Origin: DASXKD01 sp963734725
Lineage (GTDB): Bacteria > Actinomycetota > Actinomycetes > Streptosporangiales > Streptosporangiaceae
Assembly (NCBI GenBank): GCA_963734725.1
Contig: CAVTIX010000008.1
Span: 418,746 to 482,745, forward strand
Direction of reading: 5' to 3'
Length of the DNA stretch: 64,000 nt
Positions 8,482-17,056 of the stretch are shown here, piece after piece. The notes below the pieces were generated by a model that did no database searches, was not told the origin of the DNA, and was given only the letters and a program-made list of their open reading frames with translations. The translations under genes were made by a program, and so were the position numbers. The number at the start of each line of letters is the position of its first letter. The stretch's first letter is position 1.

Positions 8482-8739
8482 TCACCGGGCCCGCAACCGG
8501 TCCAGGACGGCCGGGTCGGCGCCGGTCACTGCCACGATCTTCCTCCGGCTTGCCGCTCCCGCGACCAGTGTCACGGCGTGACGGCGGACACCGAACGCTT
8601 CGGCTATCGCGGCCAGCGCTGCCGCGGTGGCCCGCCCGTCCACGGCCCGCGCGGTTACCCGCACCACCAGGGCGCCATCGTGCTCCCCGCCCACGCCCGG
8701 ACGCGCGGATCCGGGGCGCACCCAGACCGTTAGCCGCAT
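8482..8739 (-). CDS. DUF167/YggU family protein
   Basis: 85 residues, the normal length of this family (UPF0235). Recognisable features are the start RLTVWVRPGSARPGVGG, the VRVTARAVDGRATAA segment matching the usual V-x-A-P-x-x-G-x-A-N motif, and SRRKIVAVTGADPAVLDRL replacing the common K-x-V-x-I-x-G. Structures of relatives are small alpha/beta proteins of unknown role, often near membrane or cell division genes. It is alone on this strand here. Family confident, function unknown. Confidence 0.85.
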   Translation of the reverse strand: MRLTVWVRPGSARPGVGGEHDGALVVRVTARAVDGRATAAALAAIAEAFGVRRHAVTLVAGAASRRKIVAVTGADPAVLDRLRAR

Positions 8740-9081
8740 CTCCCCAGTGTGCGCCCAGTCCGGCAGTCAATCCGGCGCGGAGTTCTCGCACGGCGCTGCG
8801 CCGGCGCCCATCCAGACCAGCCCGCCACCCTCAGCGCGGGATATTCGCCTCCGGCGCCGAAACTGACGACGCGGGACGGCGGTATGGCCGTCAGCCCGGC
8901 GCCCGCTCCAGGCTCGGCAACGATTCGCGCAGAATCGCATGACCGGAGCGCTTCGCCTAGGCACACGTTTGCCGGGTAATGCGATTAACGGCCGTCAGCC
9001 TGCCCATAATCGAACGCCCCCCGCACGCGGCGCCCGCGGCAGCCCTGGCGGGGGCAAAAGGCGTTCCCCGGCCGGGACCGC
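8740..9081. other. intergenic, no gene seen
   Basis: Between DUF167 and lsr2. Several open frames exist but none has a recognisable family or an upstream ribosome binding site. Nothing further seen. Confidence 0.5.
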
Positions 9082-9402
9082 CTAGTGCGCGGCGCGGTAC
9101 CTGGCGAGCACGTCCGCCGGGATGCGTCCCCTGGTCGAAACCTTGATGCCCTGCTCACGTGCCCATGCCCGGACATCAGACTGGTCGTGCCTAGGCGACC
9201 GCGGACCGCGCCCGGCCCGCCGGGAGGACGGCACCTTGCGCGCCGCTTCAATGTAGGGACCAATCGCCTTCGCGAACTGGTCCGCGTGCTTCTTGTTCAG
9301 GTCGATCTCATAGTCGGTGCCGCCAAGACCGAACCTAACTGTGCCTTCGGCTTCACTGCCGTCAATGTCGTCTACATACAGGACCTGGGTTCGCTGCGCC
9401 AT
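9082..9402 (-). CDS. lsr2: Lsr2 family nucleoid-associated protein
   Basis: 106 residues from ATG at 9402 (MAQRTQVLYVDDIDGSEAEG); the frame extends 19 codons further but this start matches the family. The N-terminal dimerisation domain has TVRFGLGGTDYEIDLNKKHA. The C-terminal DNA-binding domain has VRAWAREQGIKVSTRGRIPADV with the RGR AT-hook-like triplet that enters the minor groove of AT-rich DNA. Lsr2 is the actinobacterial H-NS counterpart and silences foreign AT-rich DNA. Actinomycetes often carry several copies, so this may be a paralogue rather than the main one. Confidence 0.95.
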   Translation of the reverse strand: MAQRTQVLYVDDIDGSEAEGTVRFGLGGTDYEIDLNKKHADQFAKAIGPYIEAARKVPSSRRAGRGPRSPRHDQSDVRAWAREQGIKVSTRGRIPADVLARYRAAH

Positions 9403-9914
9403 CGGCCGTGCTCCGATCTGGAATTTGATATCGACCTGGCCATCAGTGTAGGTGATCATTCAGGCCGGCCGCACCATTCATCGCCGATTCAGCGCGGCCA
9501 AATGTGCGACGTGCGATGCTTAGTTATGATGTCGCCGCGGCCGCGTTGCAGCGCCGCGGCGACTCGGTTTATGTCCGGGATCCCGGCTCTTCCGGCGGCA
9601 CATTAGCCAACGGAAACCCGGCCCACGACCGACCCGGGCGGTATCTCTCAGCATGTCGGCCACAGGGAGGCGGGCGGCGCGCCCGAAGCATGCCGCGGCA
9701 AATCACCTGTTTGGGCGGCTGGCCGTACAGCTGCCGTCCGTACGGTGCTGGGCCGGGTCCGGCGGCGCCGCGAGCAGGCCCTGGCCTGGCTGGCTATTCG
9801 CCGCTGGCACGCACGTCTTCGGCGGCGACGGCCCGGACGCCGGGGATGTCGGAAAGCCCGGCGGCCAGCTCGTTGACCTGTCCCTTGCCGAGCCTTAACT
9901 CCCCGGCATTGCGG
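9403..9914. other. intergenic between lsr2 and a hydrolase gene
   Basis: No complete gene is seen. On the minus strand around 9800-9895 a short frame reads KGQVNELAAGLSDIPGVRA, which looks like the tail of a regulatory or ACT-like domain and may be a gene remnant, but too little remains to name it. The upstream promoter of lsr2 should lie in the left part. Confidence 0.35.
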
Positions 9915-10805
9915 CTAGCCCGGCGCGGCGCCCGGCCTGGTCAGCTCGTCAAGGATCTCGCCGAGGTGGTCAAAGAGCCCCATGTGGCCTTCACCGTCAC
10001 GCATCACCAGCTGCGCCTGCGGAAGGTGCTGTGCCAGGTATCGCCCGTACTCGGGCGGCGCCAACTTGTCGTCGCTGCCGTACCACAGCAGTACCGGGCA
10101 GCTGACCGCGCTCAGGTCGATATCCCACTCCCCGACCCAGGAGACGTTGTCCCAGCCGCTGCCGCCGGTGCCCTGGCGCAGCGCCTCGCGCGTGCTTTCC
10201 TCGAAGGCCGCGGCACGGTGCCGGTCGGCCAGCTGTTCACCGTCGCGGGGGGATAGCAGGCCGGCCAGGGCAGACGCCACCCCTGGGCCGTCCGGGTCCC
10301 GGGCCAGCTCGGCCAGCGGCTCGAACCCGGCGGCGAACACCGCCGCCGCGGCGGCCGGATCGCTGGCGAGCAACGACAGCGCGACACGGTCGTTGTCATC
10401 GAGGCTGGCCTGCGCGCCGGGAACATGCTGGAGCGGCGCCGCGCCGGAGACGACTCCCACGCGGTGGACCCGGCTTCCCGGCACGGTCGCAGCCGCCAGC
10501 GCCCCCGGTCCCCCGCCGGACACGCCGAGCGTCGCGAACCGGGCCAAGCCCAGCGCGTCGGCGACCGCGTGCGCGTCCGCGGCGATCGATGCCAGCCCGA
10601 ACCGCGCGGGAGTGGAACCGCCGTAGCCGGGCCGGTCGAAGGAAACCAGCCGCACGCGGCTGTCGGCCACGACCTGCTCATCGAAGGACAGGTCCAGCCG
10701 GGAGCCCGGAGTCCCGTGGAAGTACATAACGACGCGCCCGCTGGGATCACCCGCGTCGCGGGCGCGCAGCACCCGGCCGCCGCGATCTACCTCGATGTCG
10801 CGCAT
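9915..10805 (-). CDS. alpha/beta hydrolase
   Basis: 296 residues, normal length. The oxyanion region is YFHGTPGSRLD (about residue 29), the nucleophile elbow is GVSGGGPGA (serine near residue 95), the acid is in LLWYGSDDKLAPP, and the catalytic histidine is in DGEGHMGLF near the end. The order and spacing fit the fold of esterases, haloperoxidases and epoxide hydrolases; substrate cannot be told. It is divergent from the DUF574 methyltransferase gene, with about 120 bases between them. Soluble, no signal peptide. Confidence 0.9.
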   Translation of the reverse strand: MRDIEVDRGGRVLRARDAGDPSGRVVMYFHGTPGSRLDLSFDEQVVADSRVRLVSFDRPGYGGSTPARFGLASIAADAHAVADALGLARFATLGVSGGGPGALAAATVPGSRVHRVGVVSGAAPLQHVPGAQASLDDNDRVALSLLASDPAAAAAVFAAGFEPLAELARDPDGPGVASALAGLLSPRDGEQLADRHRAAAFEESTREALRQGTGGSGWDNVSWVGEWDIDLSAVSCPVLLWYGSDDKLAPPEYGRYLAQHLPQAQLVMRDGEGHMGLFDHLGEILDELTRPGAAPG

Positions 10806-10942
10806 CTGCCGACAATAACGACCGCCCGCCGGCCGCGGGGCGCCGGGACGGCCCCGGTCTGCTGGCCGATCTTCCGGACCACGCCCTCCTCACCGGAGCA
10901 GTACGCTATTGCCCAGCGAAAAACGTGGATGCGGGCGGGTCG

Positions 10943-11767
10943 ATGGCAGGGGACGACGACAGGGTAATGGGCAGTGGCGGCGAGCCACCGCCGTTCGATA
11001 CCGGCGTGGCGCACGTCGCCCGGGTCTATAACTACTGGCTGGGCGGGAAGGACAATTTCGCCGCCGACCGGGCTGCGGGCGAGCAGGCGATCAAGGCCTT
11101 CCCGGGCATCCCGTTGTCCGCGCGCTCGAACCGGGCATTCCTGGCGCGGACGGTGCGGTTCCTGGCCGGCGAAGCCGGCATCCGCCAGTTCCTGGACGTC
11201 GGCACGGGCATCCCCTCTGCGAACAACACCCACGAGGTGGCCCAGTCGGCGGCGCCGGCGTCGCGCGTCGTCTACGTGGACAACGACCCGATCGTGCTGA
11301 CCCACGCCCGCGCCCTGCTGGCCAGCGACCCGGCGGGCGCCACCGACTATATCGACGCCGACATGCGGGATCCCCAGCAGATCCTGGCGCAGACGGGACG
11401 GCTGCTGGACTTCAGCCACCCGGTCGCGGTGATGCTGATGGCCGTCTTGCAGCACCTCGATGACGAAGACTCCCCGTACCAGATCGTGCAAACACTGATG
11501 GATTCCCTGCCGCCGGGCAGCTACCTGGCGATATCACACCCGGCCAAGGACATCGACGCCGAGGCGATGGCCAAGATGGCCGACAGCCTCAACAAGATGA
11601 TGGCGGAGAAAGTCACCTTCCGTGACCGCGCCGCCGTGGCCAGATTTTTCGACGGGCTGGAACTGGTGGCGCCAGGATTGGTGCAGGCGTCGAAATGGCG
11701 GCCGACCAGCGAGAGCGAGGCGACCAGCCCGGCGGCCCTGTGGGGCGGCGTGGCGCGCAAGCCCTGA
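10943..11767 (+). CDS. DUF574-type SAM-dependent methyltransferase (Methyltransf_19)
   Basis: 274 residues from ATG at 10943, which has GGGCGGG 6-7 bases upstream; an in-frame GTG at 10925 is possible. The family signature is DTGVAHVARVYNYWLGGKDNFAADR, where YxYxLGGKDNF is highly characteristic, followed by the SAM site FLDVGTGIPSANNTHEVAQ, VVYVDNDPIVL with the ribose-binding acidic residue, ADMRDP and SHPVAVMLMAVLQHL. DUF574 genes are numerous in actinomycetes. Acceptor unknown. Soluble. Confidence 0.92.
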   Translation: MAGDDDRVMGSGGEPPPFDTGVAHVARVYNYWLGGKDNFAADRAAGEQAIKAFPGIPLSARSNRAFLARTVRFLAGEAGIRQFLDVGTGIPSANNTHEVAQSAAPASRVVYVDNDPIVLTHARALLASDPAGATDYIDADMRDPQQILAQTGRLLDFSHPVAVMLMAVLQHLDDEDSPYQIVQTLMDSLPPGSYLAISHPAKDIDAEAMAKMADSLNKMMAEKVTFRDRAAVARFFDGLELVAPGLVQASKWRPTSESEATSPAALWGGVARKP

Positions 11768-11776
11768 TCCGGGGCC

Positions 11777-12379
11777 TTAAGGCTGCTCCGGGTCGGCCGG
11801 GCCGGGCCGTCCTGGCTGCTCGCCCTCTGCCGGATGCGGGGCCGCACCGCCCGGCCGGTGGATCATCGCCGCCACGGTGGACATGAGGTTGAAGTCCCGC
11901 GCGCCGACGAGCTGCCAGGCCCTCGCGATGCTGAACAAGAAGAAGCCGATGGCCAGGACACCCTGGTTGTCGACCGCGTTGACGTCGTGCGGCGCCGCGT
12001 CCAGCTTGATCCCGTTGGCCAGCTGCAAGCCGTACAGGACGAGCATGATGAGGAACATGGTGGCGTCGCTGCGCTTCACGCTGCCATGTTCCCGGTACAG
12101 CACGAGGATCAGGCCGGCGGTCGTGGCGAGCCCCGCGGCCGCCAGGATGAGGCTCGCCTCCCCCAGGTCGGCCCCGGGCAGCAGCGCCACCAGCGCGATC
12201 ACCATCGTGTTGACCAGCGCGGAAAACGCCGCCCCGGCCCTGACCTGGTGGTCGGTTCGGGCAATGTCCCCGGTCAGCTTCTCCGGGGAAACCGAGATGG
12301 CGACGAAAAGCAGCCCGATGAGCGCGCCCGCGATGGTGGCGCAGCCACTGAAGAAGTCGTGGTAGGTGAGGGGGACCAC
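11777..12379 (-). CDS. conserved multi-pass membrane protein
   Basis: 200 residues with about five membrane helices: residues 10-30 (GCATIAGALIGLLFVAISV), 50-68, 76-95 (LILAAAGLATTAGLILVLY), 107-125 and 141-160. The last 40 residues are a polar Pro/Gly-rich tail. An SPEKLTGD turn follows the first helix. Similar small membrane proteins are common in actinomycetes without known function. Stop lies 10 bases from the stop of the convergent methyltransferase gene. Confidence 0.65.
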   Translation of the reverse strand: MVPLTYHDFFSGCATIAGALIGLLFVAISVSPEKLTGDIARTDHQVRAGAAFSALVNTMVIALVALLPGADLGEASLILAAAGLATTAGLILVLYREHGSVKRSDATMFLIMLVLYGLQLANGIKLDAAPHDVNAVDNQGVLAIGFFLFSIARAWQLVGARDFNLMSTVAAMIHRPGGAAPHPAEGEQPGRPGPADPEQP

Positions 12380-12481
12380 CGGCTAAACGTACCCGGGGCG
12401 GGCTCCCGTGATGGTCTGGCGGCCGAAGCGGTGACCCCCCCCCCAGCTACGGGCCGTAACAGGTACCGGCGCGTCGGCCGG

Positions 12482-12853
12482 TCAGCTTGCCCGGCGGTCC
12501 AGGCGCTGCAAGAGGTCGTGAGCGGCGAGCTCGATCTCCTTGTGCCGCCACTCTGCCGCCCGGTACTCGCAGGCGATGATGCCCATCCGGTGCAGGCGGC
12601 GGAAGTCGCCGAAGACGAACGCGTACCGGGCCTTGGTGTGATCAGTGGCGCCATCGGTGAGGCCCAGATGCCATCGGTCGTATTCCTCCCAGGAGTGCGA
12701 CTCGAGGAAGGCGTTCTGGTCGCTGGCGCGGGGCTGGACCTTGCCCCAGTCGCTGTCGAGCACGTACTGACCGCTGTCGATGAGGTGCTGGGCCCACGAC
12801 ACGCCGTCCGGGTTCACCGAATACGAAGCCACCGCAGTTTCCTCCCCAGCCAT
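12482..12853 (-). CDS. conserved actinobacterial hypothetical protein
   Basis: 123 residues. I recognise the overall sequence type from many actinomycete genomes (VLDSDWGKVQPRASDQNAFL, then a segment beginning SWEEYDRWHLGLTDGA, then KARYAFVFGDFRRLHRMGI, and a tail RHKEIELAAHDLLQRLD), but no function is known. It is rich in Trp, Asp and His with no membrane segment. It stands alone between two same-strand genes with roughly 100-base gaps. A run of ten C bases at 12435-12444 lies just downstream. Confidence 0.8.
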   Translation of the reverse strand: MAGEETAVASYSVNPDGVSWAQHLIDSGQYVLDSDWGKVQPRASDQNAFLESHSWEEYDRWHLGLTDGATDHTKARYAFVFGDFRRLHRMGIIACEYRAAEWRHKEIELAAHDLLQRLDRRAS

Positions 12854-12943
12854 CGCGCGGGCAATCCGGTGGCGCGGGCCCGGTTCAGGGCGACCGGCGG
12901 CGGTGTGGCCGTCGCTGTCGGCGCGGCTATCCGCCGGCCCGGG

Positions 12944-13948
12944 TTACCCGGGAGGCTGGAAGCTGGTGGTCCGCGCCATGCCCGCCGCCCGGCCCTTCCC
13001 CGCGACCACCAGGGCCATCTTGCGCGATGCCTCGTCGATCATCTCGTCGCCGAGCATGGCCGCTCCCCGGGCGCCGCCTTCGGCCGAGGTGTACCAGTCG
13101 TACGCGTCAAGGATCAGCTCTGCGTGGTCGTAGTCCTCCTGCGACGGGGAGAAGATCTCATTGGCCGCGGCGATCTGGTCCGGGTGCAGCACCCACTTTC
13201 CGTCGAAACCCAGCGCCGCCGCCCGCCTGGCCGCCGCGCGGAACCCGACGGCGTTGCGTACCTGCAGATAAGGGCCGTCGATCGGCTGCAGGTTCTGGGC
13301 GCGGGCGGCCACCAGGATGCGCATCAGGATGTAGTGGTAAGCATCGGCAGGGTAGCCCTGCGGCTGCTCGCCGACCACCAGCGACCGCATCCCGATGGAG
13401 GCCATGAAGTCCGCGGGGCCGAAGATGATGGTCTCGAGCCGGGGCGAGGACGCGGCGATGGCCTCGACGTTCACCAGGCCCTCTGCGCTCTCGATCTGGG
13501 CTTCGATGCCGATCCGGCCCACGTCGAAGCCCATCGCCTTCTCGATCTGGGTGAGCAGCAGGTCGAGAGCCTCGATCTGGGCGGCGCCTGCCACCTTGGG
13601 CAGCATGACGCAGTCCAGGCTGGCCCCGGCCCCCTCCACCACCGTGATCACATCCTGGTAGGTCCAGTGCGTGGTCCAGCCGTTGACCCGGACGGCGCGG
13701 GTCTTGCCGCCCCAGTCGCCGTTGTTCAGCGCGTTGACGATCGCGGGCCGGGCGCTCTCCTTCATCAGCGGCGCGCAGGCGTCCTCAAGGTCCAGGAACA
13801 CCTGGTCCGCCGGGAGGCCCTGTGCCTTCTCCAGGAAGCGCGCGCTGCTGCCGGGCACCGCAAGGCAGGAGCGGCGCGGGCGCAGCCGGTTCACTACGGC
13901 GCCGCCGCCCGCCGCGGCAATCCCTGGGGTCATGTCAGACCGAGTCAT
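12944..13948 (-). CDS. HpcH/HpaI aldolase/citrate lyase (CitE-like) family protein
   Basis: 334 residues from ATG at 13948; ATG at 13933 is also possible. Family marks are RSCLAVPGSSARFLEKAQ near the N-terminus, VFLDLEDACAPLMKESAR with metal-binding acidic residues, VRVNGWTTHW with the substrate-binding arginine, VMLPKVAG, GIEAQIESAEGLVN with the metal-binding glutamate, FGPADFMAS, and GKWVLHPDQI. Such enzymes cleave or form acyl-CoA thioesters such as malyl-CoA, citramalyl-CoA or relatives. It is divergent from a TetR gene, with a perfect palindrome over the shared promoter region, so it is probably the repressor's target. Confidence 0.9.
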   Translation of the reverse strand: MTRSDMTPGIAAAGGGAVVNRLRPRRSCLAVPGSSARFLEKAQGLPADQVFLDLEDACAPLMKESARPAIVNALNNGDWGGKTRAVRVNGWTTHWTYQDVITVVEGAGASLDCVMLPKVAGAAQIEALDLLLTQIEKAMGFDVGRIGIEAQIESAEGLVNVEAIAASSPRLETIIFGPADFMASIGMRSLVVGEQPQGYPADAYHYILMRILVAARAQNLQPIDGPYLQVRNAVGFRAAARRAAALGFDGKWVLHPDQIAAANEIFSPSQEDYDHAELILDAYDWYTSAEGGARGAAMLGDEMIDEASRKMALVVAGKGRAAGMARTTSFQPPG

Positions 13949-14024
13949 CCTTCGATTGTCGTGGCTGGCCGCCGGGTGCCCGCGCCCGCTCCGGACCGGG
14001 TCGGGCGCCCGGGGTGTCGTTGTG

Positions 14025-14045
14025 TGTACGATACGGTATCGTACA
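14025..14045. promoter_or_regulatory. TetR operator palindrome over divergent promoters
   Basis: Perfect 10-base arms TGTACGATAC and GTATCGTACA flank a single central G. On each strand a TACGAT hexamer in the palindrome fits an actinobacterial -10 element (TAnnnT). The right arm ends 3 bases before the TetR start codon, which implies a nearly leaderless transcript. The left side lies about 77 bases from the lyase start. Confidence 0.8.
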
Positions 14046-14048
14046 TAT

Positions 14049-14687
14049 ATGGGCGACCCCCGGGCGGTGACGCCGGCCGGTGACCGCAGCGGCCTGCAGG
14101 CACGAGGCGAGCCGCGCGAGCGGGCCATCCTGTCGGCCGTCATCGGCCTGCTCGGCGAGGCCGGCTACGAAGCGATGACGATGGATGCCGTCGCCGCCCG
14201 GGCCCACGCCAGCAAGACCACGATCTACCGGCGCTGGCCGGGCAAGGCCGAACTGGTGCGCGCGGCGGTCGATGCGCGGATCGCCGGCCGCGTGCTTGGC
14301 GGGCGCGACACCGGCAGCCTGCGCGGGGACTTGCTGGCCGTGATGGGGGCCATGCGCGACCACCTCACCCCCGAATTCATGGCCATGATGAGCGGCCTGG
14401 TCCACGCGATGCGCACCGACAGCGAACTTGCTGCCAGCCTGCGGTCCCTGGTTGACCAGGATGCGGTGGCCGAGCAGATCATCGAGCGTGCGGTACAGCG
14501 CGGCGAACTGCCCGCATCGGCAGCACGCCGGCAGGCGCGCCTGATCCACGAGGTGATCGAGGCGCAGATCTTCCGCCAGATGATGATCGCCGCCGAACTC
14601 GATGACACCTTCGCCCGCCACGCGGTGGATGACATCATCCTGCCCCTGCTGGCGGGGACCACCGTCCCGCCCGGCCTCCCGGCATGA
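14049..14687 (+). CDS. TetR family transcriptional regulator
   Basis: 212 residues from ATG at 14049. The N-terminal HTH is typical: RERAILSAVIGLLGEAGYEAMTMDAVAARAHASKTTIYRRW (quoted in two parts: helix 2 MDAVAARAHASKTT and recognition helix TIYRRWPGKAEL). The C-terminal ligand domain (residues about 75-210) is helical and ends with IHEVIEAQIFRQMM. TetR proteins repress and are released by small molecules; a CoA thioester or precursor of the divergent lyase is a reasonable guess only. The SnoaL-like gene follows 18 bases downstream, so both are probably one transcript. Confidence 0.92.
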   Translation: MGDPRAVTPAGDRSGLQARGEPRERAILSAVIGLLGEAGYEAMTMDAVAARAHASKTTIYRRWPGKAELVRAAVDARIAGRVLGGRDTGSLRGDLLAVMGAMRDHLTPEFMAMMSGLVHAMRTDSELAASLRSLVDQDAVAEQIIERAVQRGELPASAARRQARLIHEVIEAQIFRQMMIAAELDDTFARHAVDDIILPLLAGTTVPPGLPA

Positions 14688-14705
14688 ACGACAGGAGCAG
14701 CAACC

Positions 14706-15131
14706 GTGTCACTGGCCACCTTCAGCCCCCCGGAACTGCAGCGGTTCACCCAGACTTTCGAGGACCTCTTCTACGCCGCCGACCCGGCGTCGATGACCTC
14801 CTACTACACCGAGCACGCCCAGCTCATGGCCGATGGCATCCAGCCCATCCACGGCCATGCCGCGATCACGGAGTTCTGGCACGCCGCCATCACCCGCGCC
14901 GCGGCCGCCCGGGCCCGGCGCACCATCCGGTTGCACGAATCGCACTCCTCGGCCGACCTGGGCTACGCGCTGTGCACCGTCACGGTCGACATCCCGGCAG
15001 CCGGCCACGCCACCGGCGCGGACGGCACTGCCATCGCGGTCTGGGATGCCACCATCTGGCAGCGCGATCCGGCCGGCCGCTGGCGCATCGCCGTCGACAT
15101 CTCGACTCCGCTGCCGCCAAGCCGGCGATGA
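14706..15131 (+). CDS. SnoaL/DUF4440-like NTF2-fold protein
   Basis: 141 residues from GTG at 14706 with CAGGAG about 9 bases upstream. The pattern QRFTQTFEDLFYAADPASMTSYYTEHA, IHGHAAITEFW and ending WQRDPAGRWRIAVDIS is that of the SnoaL/ketosteroid isomerase-like fold, whose last strand commonly reads W-x-R-x-D-G-x-W-R. These are small cytosolic isomerases, hydratases or binding proteins. Position 18 bases after the TetR gene suggests joint regulation by the palindrome upstream. Confidence 0.8.
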   Translation: MSLATFSPPELQRFTQTFEDLFYAADPASMTSYYTEHAQLMADGIQPIHGHAAITEFWHAAITRAAAARARRTIRLHESHSSADLGYALCTVTVDIPAAGHATGADGTAIAVWDATIWQRDPAGRWRIAVDISTPLPPSRR

Positions 15132-15186
15132 ATACCGGGGCGGGCCGGCGTCCTCATGGGTATCGCGCTGACGAAGGGACCCCACC

Positions 15187-15687
15187 ATGAGCCATGAGCC
15201 GCAGATTCAGGCGCGCGCCGCGCAGCACTACGCCGCGATCCCGGCGACAGTCGCCATGGACGGCATCTCCGCTGCCGTGGACGACGCGCTTCCCGAGTTG
15301 TTCGGCTGGCTGGCCGGCCAGGGCATCGCGCCGGCCGGGCCGCCGCTGATCCGCTACCTGGTCATCGACATGGCCGGAGAGCTGCAGATCGAGCTGGGTG
15401 TCCCGGTCGCCGCGCCGGTCGCCGCTAGCGGTCGCGTTCAGCCCGGCGTCCTGCCGGAAGGCAGGTACGCGGTGCTCCGGCACACCGGGCCTTACGATGG
15501 CCTGCTGGCCAGCAACGCCGCGCTGCTGCGATGGGCACAGGAGAAGGGCATCGAGTTCGATACCTGGGACACTCCCCGAGGCTCAGCCTGGCGCGCCCGG
15601 GCGGAGCACTACCTCACTGACCCGTCCCAGGTGCCCGACCCGGCCAAGTTTGAGACCGACGTGGCTTTCCTGATCCGCGGGGCGTGA
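15187..15687 (+). CDS. GyrI-like/AraC-effector-binding domain protein
   Basis: 166 residues, ATG at 15187, with GAAGGGA upstream. The chain follows the GyrI-like fold (SOUL/BacR-type small-molecule-binding domain): IQARAAQHYAAIPATVAMDG, PPLIRYLVIDMAGELQIELGVPV, GVLPEGRYAVLRHTGPYDGL and a C-terminal YLTDPSQVPDPAKFETDVAFLI. The family binds hydrophobic or cationic ligands, and some members inhibit gyrase. It lies downstream of the TetR and SnoaL-like genes, 55 bases from the latter, and may belong to their transcript. Confidence 0.85.
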   Translation: MSHEPQIQARAAQHYAAIPATVAMDGISAAVDDALPELFGWLAGQGIAPAGPPLIRYLVIDMAGELQIELGVPVAAPVAASGRVQPGVLPEGRYAVLRHTGPYDGLLASNAALLRWAQEKGIEFDTWDTPRGSAWRARAEHYLTDPSQVPDPAKFETDVAFLIRGA

Positions 15688-15753
15688 CCGGCCGGCCGCG
15701 CCACTCGTGCGCGGGGCCGCGGCGCGGCGACCTTACCCGGCCGGGCGGCGCGG

Positions 15754-16178
15754 CTAGCTGCCGATGGGCCGGGCCGCGGCGGCGCCTTCCAGCATCGTCT
15801 CGGCCACGATGTTGAAAGCGAGCACCCAGGCCTCGCGGGTCGCGGCGTCGAACTCCTCGCCGAGGGTGCCCGCGAGCGCGGCGATGAGGGAGTCGCCGAC
15901 GGTCTGGTAGTCCGCGGCCCGCACCCGTAGCCGGCGTGGCGGGCGCCGAGCGCGCGGGTATGGGTGAGCAATTCGCCGAGCCGGGGCATGGTCTGCACGA
16001 TCTCGGTGAGCTTCTGGGCGAACTTGACCCGCTGCTCACCCATTTCGGTGGTGAACAATTGCCGCAGCGACGGGTCCCGTTGGAACAGTTCCTCGTAGAA
16101 GAGGGCCGTCATGGCGGGCAGATCCGGGCCGAGTCGCTCAAACGACGACTGCACCAAGGTGATCTGCTCCGGCGTCAT
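15754..16178 (-). pseudogene. globin family protein, single frameshift
   Basis: Start ATG at 16178 (MTPEQITLVQSSFERLGPDL) matches the A helix of flavohaemoglobin-like globins. The frame runs through YEELFQRDPSLRQLF and LGARHAGYG, where the proximal histidine is expected. Near 15930 the coding moves to another frame that continues VRAADYQTVGDSLIAAL and WVLAFNIVAETML to a stop at 15754-15756. Restoring one G in a G run (GGGG to GGG) repairs it. This could be an assembly indel rather than a dead gene. Its start overlaps the LuxR remnant stop (ATGA). Confidence 0.8.
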
Positions 16179-16510
16179 ATCGCACTCCCGAGTGCCTGTG
16201 CCAGGCCGGCGCGACTGGTGACACCGAGCTTGCCGTAGGCGTGTTGTAGATGGTTGTTGACCGTCCGCACGGACAGGTAGAGACGTTCGGCGATGTCCTT
16301 GCTGGCCATGCCGCTAGCGGCGAGCAGCACAACTTCCCTTTCTCTCCCGGAGAGTGGGGCCGCCGCGGCGGCATTGACCCTGACCAGGTGGAAGAGCCCG
16401 GGGGTGGCCGCGCCTTCGCAGGCGGCGGCGAGCGCGCTGGAGCGGCGCAGCGCCGCAGTGGCCGCCCGCCGGTCTCCGGCGCGGCTGTATGCGCCGGCGG
16501 GCGCAGAAAT
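16175..16510 (-). pseudogene. C-terminal remnant of a LuxR (LAL-type) regulator
   Basis: Only the last ~110 residues look genuine: YSRAGDRRAATAALRRSSAL is the usual end of the large ATPase/TPR part of LAL regulators, then LSGREREVVLLAASGMASKD and ERLYLSVRTVNNHLQHAYGK form the LuxR HTH. The frame is open further upstream but that part reads as non-coding and lacks the P-loop. It ends in the ATGA overlap with the globin gene. Most likely a large regulator truncated at its 5' side. Confidence 0.6.
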
Positions 16511-16606
16511 GAGCAACCGCTGCTCAGGCGGCGCCGTGGCGCCCCGGCTTAGAACTGTGCCAGGAGCGGGCCGATCCGCGGCCCGCAGGCACAGAAAGCC
16601 ACGATC

Positions 16607-16960
16607 ATGTCCGCACCACCGAACAACGACGGCCGGGCCACGGCCCGTAGCCGCTTTCGCATGTTCACCGGCCGAACGCGCGCGCAGGCGCTGGACCGGG
16701 CGGGCCGTCCAGTCCCTGGTCGCGGCGGCTGGCCTCGCTGCGCTCGGCGTCACCGCCGGCGCCGCCAGCGCGTCCGCAGCCACCGCCCAGCCCGCCGGCC
16801 CACGCCCACCGGGGTGACCTGGCACCAGCTGACCCTGGTCAACGGCTGGGTGTCGGGCCCGAGCCAGTCCGGCGCGGTGGTGATCCTGGCCGGTGGCGTG
16901 TTCGCGCCACCGGCCCGCCCAGGGCCGGTAAGCCGCGCCGGCGGCCGCTGCCGGGCCTGC
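16607..16960 (+). pseudogene. decayed secreted-protein gene
   Basis: Starts with ATG at 16607. The opening frame carries a basic N-terminus, a second frame gives a signal peptide-like stretch (SLVAAAGLAALGVTAGAASA), and the first frame again gives WHQLTLVNGWVSGPSQSGA, which resembles the W-x-x-L-x-L-x-N-G-W repeats of actinomycete secreted proteins. At least two frame changes and a short length indicate decay. Low confidence. Confidence 0.3.
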
Positions 16961-17056
16961 CGCCGGATCACGCCTATGGGGTGATGTGCCTTCTTCCCGC
17001 CCTGGTTACGGTGGCGAATCTGACCAGTGCGGAACGACAACCCTTAAGGGGGGCCC

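Noticed and set aside
12435..12444. Run of ten C bases as a phase-variation switch
   Set aside because: It lies between two genes, not in a coding start or an obvious promoter spacer; more likely a sequencing-prone homopolymer.
11834..14083. A 749-codon open frame on the plus strand
   Set aside because: It runs antisense through several well-supported minus-strand genes and its translation is Arg/Gly/Pro-rich without motifs; an artefact of high GC.
16175..16825. Full 216-residue LuxR regulator
   Set aside because: Only the last ~110 residues match the family; the upstream half reads as non-coding, so only the remnant is annotated.
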